From assembly GCA_052168355.1 (NCBI GenBank), contig JBQLZQ010000034.1, positions 1 to 11,377 of the forward strand: a stretch of 11,377 nucleotides of DNA, written 5' to 3'. Positions 1 to 5,591 of this stretch are shown here, one piece after another (position 1 is the stretch's first letter; each line of letters opens with the position of its first letter). Under the pieces are notes generated by a model. That model did no database searches, had not been told where the DNA came from, and saw only the letters and a list, made by a program, of their open reading frames with translations. Source of the DNA: JBQLZQ01 sp052168355. Its GTDB lineage: Bacteria > Pseudomonadota > Alphaproteobacteria > DSM-16000 > Inquilinaceae. Position numbers and translations under genes: made by a program.

Positions 1-1
1 T

Positions 2-53
2 CACGTCATTGGTGGAAGCGGGTCCGCTTCCACCAATGACGATCGCGCTCTAA
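2..53. repeat. Left copy of a 52-bp perfect terminal inverted repeat
   Basis: This segment matches the reverse complement of 11326-11377 at all 52 positions; identity stops at base 54. It has two parts: a palindrome at 4-41 and an asymmetric tail (bases 42-53, atcgcgctctaa) on the inner side. The tail and the non-palindromic central dinucleotide (gt here, ac in the right copy) show that the copies are truly inverted. The copy starts 12 bases beyond the stop codon of the leftward-transcribed ATPase gene. It resembles in layout the dispersed intergenic palindromes of alphaproteobacteria, but I cannot confirm a family from this window, and no third copy is seen inside. Confidence 0.95.
4..41 (-). 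terminator. Perfect 18-bp-arm hairpin at the 3' end of the ABC operon
   Basis: Arms 4-21 and 24-41 are exact reverse complements around a two-base centre. In RNA this would be a 17-18 bp stem with a very short loop. It lies 25 bases past the TAG stop of the ATPase gene (68-66), so it would form at the transcript's 3' end. No T-run follows the hairpin within the one to three bases visible on the outer side, so a classical intrinsic terminator is not shown. mRNA 3'-end stabilisation or a transcription factor site are alternatives. Confidence 0.4.
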
Positions 54-71
54 AGACCGTTTGGTCTAGAG
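48..71 (-). terminator. Second small hairpin spanning the ATPase stop codon
   Basis: ctcta (48-52) plus gacc (55-58) pair with ggtc (63-66) plus tagag (67-71), leaving a gttt loop and a two-base bulge (53-54). The hairpin includes the TAG stop of the ATPase gene and the inner end of the terminal repeat tail, so it could form next to the larger palindrome as a tandem 3'-end structure. The stem is short and bulged. It could be incidental. Confidence 0.3.
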
Positions 72-851
72 ATCCATGGCGTCGCCCTGGACGATCAGCT
101 CCAGCACTTCCTTTTCGGTGGTGTCGGCAATCATGCGGTGACCCACGGCCTGACCGCGCTTGAGCACCATCACCCGGTCGCCGACCTCGAAAATGTCGGT
201 CAGCCGATGGCTGATGATGACCTGCGCCACGCCCTGCGCCCTGAGCTCCGCCATGGTTTCCAGCAGACGGCTGGTGGCCATGACCGACAGGTTCGCGGTC
301 GGTTCGTCCAGGATGACGACCTTGGGGTCGAAACTGATGGCGCGCGCGATGGCCACCGATTGCTGCCGGCCGCCCGACAGGCTTTCAACCCGCTGATGGA
401 CGGAATTGATATCCACCTTGAGACGGCGCATGACGGCGTTGGCCTCATCCTCCATCGCCTTGCGGTCGACGAACAGGCCCTTGCGCGGCCAACGGCCCAG
501 GAACATATTCGACGCCACGTCCATGTTCCCGCATAGAGCGAAATCCTGATAGATCATCTCGATGCCGCGGTCGCGGCTGTCGTGCGGGCTGCGGAAATGG
601 ACCGGGTCCCCGTCGACCAGGATATCGCCGCTGTCGCGCTGGTAGGCGCCCGAGAGGATCTTCATCAGCGTCGACTTGCCGGCCGAGTTGTCCCCGACCA
701 GACCCAGGATTTCGCCAGGCATCAGAAAGAAGTCCACCTCGTGCAGGGCCCGGATGGGACCGAAACTCTTGCAGACGCCCCGCATCTCGACCACCGGGCG
801 GGGGTCGGCGCCGGATGCTGGCTGTTCGGTGGTCGGCATGGTCGCTGTCAT
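66..851 (-). CDS. Sugar-type ABC transporter ATP-binding protein, single NBD
   Basis: A 261-residue cytoplasmic ATPase that would power the importer encoded upstream. Visible motifs are Walker A GDNSAGKST (53-61), Q-loop Q102, signature LSGGRQ (158-163), Walker B VVILDE (178-183) and switch histidine H215 in IISHRL. The second half of the Walker A, D-loop TANLSV and overall fit are typical of the carbohydrate uptake transporter-2 group. Members such as RbsA and XylG carry two NBDs in about 500 residues; this one has a single NBD, as in the FrcA-like branch, so a homodimer is expected. The ATG (851-849) overlaps the permease TGA as ATGA, which fixes the start and implies translational coupling; a weak AGGTG lies at 861-857. 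Its substrate cannot be read from the ATPase. Confidence 0.93.
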   Translation of the reverse strand: MTATMPTTEQPASGADPRPVVEMRGVCKSFGPIRALHEVDFFLMPGEILGLVGDNSAGKSTLMKILSGAYQRDSGDILVDGDPVHFRSPHDSRDRGIEMIYQDFALCGNMDVASNMFLGRWPRKGLFVDRKAMEDEANAVMRRLKVDINSVHQRVESLSGGRQQSVAIARAISFDPKVVILDEPTANLSVMATSRLLETMAELRAQGVAQVIISHRLTDIFEVGDRVMVLKRGQAVGHRMIADTTEKEVLELIVQGDAMDL

Positions 852-3109
852 GGGGGCACCTGACGCGGTTGAGAGGGGCCGGAAGCGGATTTGCGCAGAC
901 TGCCGATCATCCGCCTGAAGATGCCTTCCTGCCGGATCCAGATGTCGGCCAGCACGGCAACGATCAGGATACCGCCGATAAACACATTGACCCAGTGCTG
1001 CGGCATGATGAAGGACTGGCCGTCGGCGCCGATGATCTGCAGCGACAGCAAGGCCCGGATCAGCGTGATGACGGCGGCGCCGGCCAGGGATCCGATCACG
1101 GTCCCGAAGCCGCCGAAGATGCTGCCGCCGCCGATGATCACCGAGGCGATGACGTCCAGTTCCCGCAACTGTCCCGCCGACGGGTTGAACGATCGGAAAT
1201 AGGCGATGTAGACGATGCCGGCCACGGCCGCGCACATGGAGCAGAACACCATGCTGGTGAACCGCACGCGGTCCGTGTCGATGCCCGCGTAACCGGCGGC
1301 GCGACGGTTGCCGCCGGTGGCCAGAACCATGTAGCCGTATGTGGTGCGGGCCAGGATGACCCCGGCCACCGTGGCCAGGACCGCCAGCAGGATGGTCTGG
1401 GTACTGACCGCGCTGGCGACGTTGAACAGCAAGGTGCCCGGCGCCGGGGCCATGTCGATGACCCGCAGCACCTCGATGAATTTGCGGCCGATCAGGGTGA
1501 AACCGTCGGGAAACTGGCTGAGTTGACGCCCGGCGACCAGCCAAGCGGCGATGCCGCGGGCGATATAGAACATGCCCAGCGTGGCCACAAAGGCGGGCAA
1601 CCGCGCCCGTGTGGTCAACAGGCCGTTGATGACCCCGGCCAAGGTGCCGGCCAGGAACGCGACCACGACCGCCAGCCATGGATCGACCTCCTGGAACTTC
1701 ATCAGGTAGGCCGCCGTCGACCCCGACAGCGCCAGCACCGCCCCGACCGACAGATCGATATCGCCGTTGGCGATGACGTAGGTCATGCCCACCGCCATGA
1801 TGCCGATCTCGGTAAAAGCCAGCAGCAGGTTGAAACTGTTGTCCAGGCTGCCCCAGAAATCGGGACGGAGGTAGAACCCGATTCCCCACAGCACGATCAT
1901 GAACAGCACCGCCGCCGCCTCGCGCCGCATCAGCCAGCGCCGGATGCCGGTGGCGCTGAACTCGGCCGCGCTCAGGGCCGTTCCGTGCGTCTTGGCCCCC
2001 TCGATGGCCACCGTCTCCGTGGCCGGCGGCGGGATCCGGATGCCGCGCAGCCGGGCCAGCAGGCGATGGATCAGACGCTGGCGGATGATCCAGGGTTCGA
2101 TCAGCACCGCCGCCACGAGGATCAACCCCAGAAAGGCCGGCACGGCGCCGGGCGGCATCTGGGCCATGCCCGGCACTTCCATCTCGACGTCGCCGATCGT
2201 GATGGTCCGCGTGATCGGCACACCCTCCCGCAGCACCTTGTCGATCAGAACGATCAGGATGGCCCCCAGGCACGACCCCGCCACCCTGCCCCTTCCGCCC
2301 AGGATGCTGGCGCCGCCGACGATGACCGCGGCGATGACGATCAGTTCGCTACCCAACCCGTACTGGCTGGTCACGCCCTTGTCCTGGGCGACGTTCATGA
2401 GGCCGGCGATGGTGGCGCACAGGGACGAGATCACAAAGGCACGGATGCGCACCATGGTCGTGTTGATGCCGGCATAGCCGGCCGCCTGCTCGTTGCCGCC
2501 GGTGGCATAGGTCTCATAGCCCCAAATCGTCCGTGCCAGGACGACGGCGCCGATCACGGCGACGACAAGAAACACCAGTATCTGATTGTTGAAGTCGAAG
2601 CGGTTGCTTTCGCCGATGGCAAAGAAGCCGTAGTCGAGGGCCTTCTGGTCGTAGGCGATGGTCTTACCGCCGGTCAGGCCCAGAACGAAGCCGCGGCCGA
2701 TGAACAGCATGGTCAGCGTGGCGATGAAGGCCGGCACCCGCAGCACCGTCACCAGCACGCCGTTGATGAGACCGATGCCGATTCCAGCGGCAAGGCACAG
2801 GCTCACGGCCGTCCAGGCTGGCAGGTCGGCGAAGTTGGGCGAGAAGAACAGGGAAAACAGCGTCGCCGTGAGGCCGAGAGTCGATCCGACCGACAGGTCC
2901 AGATCCTTGTTGACGATGACAAAGGTCATGCCCACGGCCATGACCCCGAACCGGGCAGCGTCGCGCAGGATGCTGTGGACCGCCGTCGTGTCGCCAAAGA
3001 AACGCGGGTTGATGGCCACGCCCACCAGATAGAGCGCGACCATGAACACGATCAGCCCGAATTCCCACGACTTGAAGAACCTCCGCAGGCCGCCTTGGTC
3101 TTCGGTCAT
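848..3109 (-). CDS. Fused tandem-domain sugar ABC transporter permease
   Basis: A 753-residue inner-membrane protein made of two complete RbsC-like permease halves (BPD_transp_2 family). The halves share diagnostic motifs: AVGMTFVIVNKDLDLSVG (58-75) against AVGMTYVIANGDIDLSVG (439-456), and TGGNEQAAGYAGI (203-215) against TGGNRRAAGYAGI (598-610). A hydrophilic linker of roughly residues 342-395 joins them. Family members are usually about 320-350 residues and work as dimers, so this chain probably supplies the whole transmembrane pore. The reading frame is uninterrupted. I chose ATG 3109 because GGAGAA (3121-3116) sits six bases upstream; an in-frame GTG at 3142 adds 11 unlikely residues. It follows the binding protein gene by 105 bases and overlaps the ATPase gene by four. 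Substrate is unknown, probably a monosaccharide or polyol. Confidence 0.93.
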   Translation of the reverse strand: MTEDQGGLRRFFKSWEFGLIVFMVALYLVGVAINPRFFGDTTAVHSILRDAARFGVMAVGMTFVIVNKDLDLSVGSTLGLTATLFSLFFSPNFADLPAWTAVSLCLAAGIGIGLINGVLVTVLRVPAFIATLTMLFIGRGFVLGLTGGKTIAYDQKALDYGFFAIGESNRFDFNNQILVFLVVAVIGAVVLARTIWGYETYATGGNEQAAGYAGINTTMVRIRAFVISSLCATIAGLMNVAQDKGVTSQYGLGSELIVIAAVIVGGASILGGRGRVAGSCLGAILIVLIDKVLREGVPITRTITIGDVEMEVPGMAQMPPGAVPAFLGLILVAAVLIEPWIIRQRLIHRLLARLRGIRIPPPATETVAIEGAKTHGTALSAAEFSATGIRRWLMRREAAAVLFMIVLWGIGFYLRPDFWGSLDNSFNLLLAFTEIGIMAVGMTYVIANGDIDLSVGAVLALSGSTAAYLMKFQEVDPWLAVVVAFLAGTLAGVINGLLTTRARLPAFVATLGMFYIARGIAAWLVAGRQLSQFPDGFTLIGRKFIEVLRVIDMAPAPGTLLFNVASAVSTQTILLAVLATVAGVILARTTYGYMVLATGGNRRAAGYAGIDTDRVRFTSMVFCSMCAAVAGIVYIAYFRSFNPSAGQLRELDVIASVIIGGGSIFGGFGTVIGSLAGAAVITLIRALLSLQIIGADGQSFIMPQHWVNVFIGGILIVAVLADIWIRQEGIFRRMIGSLRKSASGPSQPRQVPP

Positions 3110-3157
3110 TGCCGCTTCTCCGTCACGTCGCCGCGCCGTCACCCGACCGCAGGCGAA

Positions 3158-3185
3158 GGAGTGGGGCCGAGATTGGCCCCACTCC
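3158..3185 (-). promoter_or_regulatory. Intercistronic hairpin between binding protein and permease genes
   Basis: Arms 3158-3168 and 3175-3185 are perfect 11-bp complements with a six-base loop, in the 105-base gap after the binding protein stop. No T-run follows on the minus strand. Such a structure commonly protects the upstream message from 3' exonucleases or causes partial termination, which would give excess binding protein over permease. That role is inferred from position. Confidence 0.6.
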
Positions 3186-3214
3186 CGTCTGGCGGACGTC
3201 CACCGGCCCGAGAT

Positions 3215-4303
3215 CTAGTTCTCGAAGCGTGTACCAACCGCGCCCAGATTGTCGGACGTCACCAGCTGGGCCTTGGTGTCGAGATCGGCGGCGGTGACGC
3301 CACGGTCGATCTGCAGATAGAGCTGCGCCACCGGCCAGAAACCCTGCAGGAACGGCTGCTGACCCAGGGCGCCATCGAGATGCCCGTTGGCGATCTGCTC
3401 CTTTTGCGCCGGGCCGATATCGAACCCGTAGGAACAGACCTCGTCACCGATGCCAAGCTGCGCCACCGCATCGCCGATCGCCGGCGTGACGAAGCCGTTG
3501 GCGCCAAACACCCCGACCACGTCGCCCCGCGATTCGATCAGGCTGACGATCGAGCCGACGATATTGTTGGCGTCGACGTCGATGCCGATGCTGGTGGGGC
3601 CGGCGTCGACTGTGAAGTTGGCCAGTTGACCGGCCTCGTTCAAAGACTGGACCGTGGCTTCGAACGCGGCGGTGACGCGGTTGTTGACCTCCACATTGCC
3701 CAGCGTCGTGGTGCTGGGGAACAGGATGGTTCCGCCGGTGGCACCGGACTCCAGAACGCATTGGGCCAGGGCCTCGCCGCCGATGGCCGCCGCCGCCGAC
3801 TGCTGGCCGGTGTGGCTGATCTGATTGCGGCTGGCCAGGTTCGGATCGAAGCTGTTGGTGGTGGCCACCGGCACGCCGCGATCCATCATGGTGCGGACGA
3901 TATCGTCATAGGCCCCGGCCTGGGGCGTAGTGATGATCAGCCCGTCGATGGTCGGGTCCTGAACGATCTGGTTGATGATTTCCAGTTGACGGGGAATGTC
4001 GTCCACCGGCGCCTCGGACCCCAGCATAAGCAGGTTGATCCCAAACGCGTCGGCCGCCACCTTGGCGCCGACATAGGTCGGGTCGAAGAACCCGTTGCCG
4101 GCGGTGTGGGTGATGATGGCGAAGGTAAGCACGCCATCGTTGGAATTGAAATTCTTGGTCCCCTCGGCTTCGCGGGCGGCTTCCTCGAACGAATAGCCGC
4201 CGACCGCCTGATCAAGCGCCCCGGTCTGGGCCGACGCCGCCCCGGGCAACGCCACGGCAACCAGAATCGCGGCCGCCGCCACTCCATAAAATCTCTGCAA
4301 CAT
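3215..4303 (-). CDS. Periplasmic sugar-binding protein of ABC importer
   Basis: A 362-residue secreted protein, first gene of the importer operon. It has a Sec signal peptide with hydrophobic core at about residues 7-22 and an AxA-type cleavage site ASA|Q after residue 25. The mature part, from about residue 57 (VLTFAIITH), reads as the Peripla_BP_4 / RbsB-like two-lobed fold, with FFDPTYVGAKVAA, then IDGLIITTP and GVPVATTNS strands typical of lobe one, and VVGVFGANG and VCSYGFDIGP in lobe two. The roughly 30 residues between cleavage site and fold are an N-terminal extension. The start at ATG 4303 is supported by GGAGG at 4318-4314. The operon context makes it the ligand receptor for the fused permease. 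The ligand is not determinable here; sugars or inositol-like polyols are likely for this family. Confidence 0.93.
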   Translation of the reverse strand: MLQRFYGVAAAAILVAVALPGAASAQTGALDQAVGGYSFEEAAREAEGTKNFNSNDGVLTFAIITHTAGNGFFDPTYVGAKVAADAFGINLLMLGSEAPVDDIPRQLEIINQIVQDPTIDGLIITTPQAGAYDDIVRTMMDRGVPVATTNSFDPNLASRNQISHTGQQSAAAAIGGEALAQCVLESGATGGTILFPSTTTLGNVEVNNRVTAAFEATVQSLNEAGQLANFTVDAGPTSIGIDVDANNIVGSIVSLIESRGDVVGVFGANGFVTPAIGDAVAQLGIGDEVCSYGFDIGPAQKEQIANGHLDGALGQQPFLQGFWPVAQLYLQIDRGVTAADLDTKAQLVTSDNLGAVGTRFEN

Positions 4304-4324
4304 CAGTCCTTGCCTCCCCAGTCC

Positions 4325-4346
4325 GGCGGCCTTGACGTCGGCCGCC
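4325..4346. promoter_or_regulatory. GC-rich hairpin or operator in the binding protein 5' leader
   Basis: ggcggcc (4325-4331) and ggccgcc (4340-4346) are complementary around an eight-base loop holding the palindrome gacgtc. It lies seven bases upstream of the binding protein Shine-Dalgarno sequence. It could be a leader RNA stem or a repressor site. No regulator gene is present to decide. Confidence 0.35.
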
Positions 4347-4360
4347 TCAATTCCGTTTAA
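4332..4360 (+). promoter_or_regulatory. Weak candidate promoter for the phytase-like lipoprotein gene
   Basis: TTGACG (4332-4337) and GTTTAA (4355-4360) are 17 bases apart on the plus strand. The -35 is good, the -10 poor, and the -35 lies in the loop of the hairpin at 4325-4346. If real, the leader to ATG 4472 would be about 105 bases. Confidence 0.2.
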
Positions 4361-4364
4361 GCGT

Positions 4365-4424
4365 ATCGACGCCGGTATGCGGATCGACATCCCGGCGCGC
4401 GAGCGGCTATTAGAGGCAATCGAC
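4365..4424. repeat. Three phased ATCGAC direct repeats in the divergent promoter region
   Basis: ATCGAC occurs at 4365-4370, 4383-4388 and 4419-4424, that is at offsets of 18 and 36 bases. The third copy falls in the spacer of the leftward promoter (4409-4437); the other two lie downstream of its likely start. Regular spacing suggests a possible array for a regulator, but the six-base unit is common in GC-rich DNA. Confidence 0.3.
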
Positions 4425-4437
4425 GAGGGGAAATCAA
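4409..4437 (-). promoter_or_regulatory. Sigma-70-like promoter for the ABC importer operon
   Basis: On the minus strand TTGATT (4437-4432) and TCTAAT (4414-4409) are separated by exactly 17 bases; the -10 matches consensus at five of six positions and the -35 at four. Transcription would start near 4402, giving a leader of about 100 bases that contains the hairpin at 4325-4346 before ATG 4303. Confidence 0.55.
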
Positions 4438-4471
4438 TGCGACACCGGAGTCGGCACGGACGGAAGGATCC

Positions 4472-5455
4472 ATGACGGGGGTTCGACGCGCGGGGCGGGC
4501 GGGACCGGTGATCGTCACCGCCCTGATCGCCGCCGTTGTCGTCGCCTGCGCGCCGGCGCCCCGACCCGACCCGGCCGCTTCGACGCCGGTCGTGTCGGGA
4601 AGCGGCCTGGACTATCGCGGCGGCGTCCGACTGGACTTGCCGAGCGGCATCGGCGGCCTGTCGGCGCTTGCCATCGATGGCGACGGCGGCGGCTTCGTGG
4701 CCCTGTCCGATGAAGGACAAATCCTGACCGGCCGGATGCACCACGATGATAGCGGTCGCCTGGTCCGGGTCGACGCCCTGACCGTCCATCCGCTGGGCGG
4801 CATCGACGCGGAGGCACCCAAGCGCCGGCGCGATGCCGAGGCGATGACCCGATCCGCCGATGGCTCATGGCTGGTCGCGTTCGAGCGCGATCACCGGTTG
4901 CTGGCCTATCCGCCCGGCGCCGATGGCCTGCGTCAGCCCCCAAGCGAGATCGCGCCGCCGCCGGGGCTTGCCCGTCTGCCCGCCAACAAGGGCGTCGAGG
5001 CGCTGGCTATGCTGCCCGATGGCCGTCTTATCGCCATCGGCGAAGCGGCGTCGGGATCATCCGGCGATCACACGCTGTGGATCCGACAGCCGCTGGGGGA
5101 TTGGGACCGAAAGACCTACCGGACCGACGGTGCCTTCGCCCCCACCGACGCCGTGGCCCTGGCCGACGGCGACGTGCTGGTGCTTGAGCGCTCTTTTGGC
5201 CTGTTCAGCGGTCTGCGGGCACGGGTGATCCGAGTCCCGGCCTCGGAACTCGACAATCCGGCGGTGATCGGCGGTTACGTTGTGGGTACCGTGGAACCAC
5301 CCTTGGGCATATCGAACTTCGAAGGGTTGGCACTCTCGCCGACACATGGCCGACCGGGGACGATCTATGTGGTTTCGGACGACAATCGATCGCCTCTCCT
5401 GGACAGCCTGCTCGTCCAATATGTGCTATCATCGACCGATGGTATAGGAAGTTAG
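4472..5455 (+). CDS. Lipoprotein with phytase-like (esterase-like) propeller domain
   Basis: A 327-residue predicted lipoprotein. The N-terminus is basic, then hydrophobic (about 12-25), ending in a lipobox-like VVAC with acylated C26, so it would be anchored in the envelope. The body (about 50-320) reads as the phytase-like family (PF13449): GLSALAID (62-69) followed by ALSDEG, DAEAMT (121-126), NKGVEALAML (172-181), ISNFEGLALSP (280-290) and VSDDN (301-305), a repeating acidic pattern expected of a beta-propeller. Despite the name, enzymatic activity in this family is poorly established, so a phosphatase or esterase role is only possible. GGAAGG (4462-4467) precedes the ATG by four bases. 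It is transcribed divergently from the sugar importer and may share its control region. A transposed or broken gene is not suggested. Confidence 0.8.
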   Translation: MTGVRRAGRAGPVIVTALIAAVVVACAPAPRPDPAASTPVVSGSGLDYRGGVRLDLPSGIGGLSALAIDGDGGGFVALSDEGQILTGRMHHDDSGRLVRVDALTVHPLGGIDAEAPKRRRDAEAMTRSADGSWLVAFERDHRLLAYPPGADGLRQPPSEIAPPPGLARLPANKGVEALAMLPDGRLIAIGEAASGSSGDHTLWIRQPLGDWDRKTYRTDGAFAPTDAVALADGDVLVLERSFGLFSGLRARVIRVPASELDNPAVIGGYVVGTVEPPLGISNFEGLALSPTHGRPGTIYVVSDDNRSPLLDSLLVQYVLSSTDGIGS

Positions 5456-5591
5456 ATCTTGGAGATTAGTGCCAACCATCTGAAATCAAGGTGAATTTGC
5501 GGTGGCGAGCATCAATTTTCGTATTAAGGCTGTGCATCAGATGTAATTTGTTATAATTTAAGGATAATTTTGAGCGAGCCCACCCTCCGTC
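5456..5591 (+). promoter_or_regulatory. AT-rich intergenic region with candidate kinase promoter
   Basis: This 136-base gap is markedly richer in A and T than its neighbours. A perfect TATAAT lies at 5552-5557, 35 bases before the kinase ATG. A matching -35 is weak: only ctgtgc-like sequence sits near 5530-5535. The predicted leader is about 28 bases. catctga near 5476 and tcagatg near 5537 form a short, widely spaced inverted pair that may be chance. No terminator for the upstream lipoprotein gene is visible. Confidence 0.4.

Noticed and set aside
815..4360. A 1181-codon open frame on the plus strand, antisense to the ABC operon
   Set aside because: It is rich in His, Asp, Gln and Arg with no recognisable domain, spans three well-supported antisense genes, and has the look of a GC-driven shadow frame.
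4883..4892. Ten-base match (gagcgcgatc) to the tail of the terminal repeat
   Set aside because: It lies in codons of the lipoprotein gene and has no adjacent palindrome, so it is chance.
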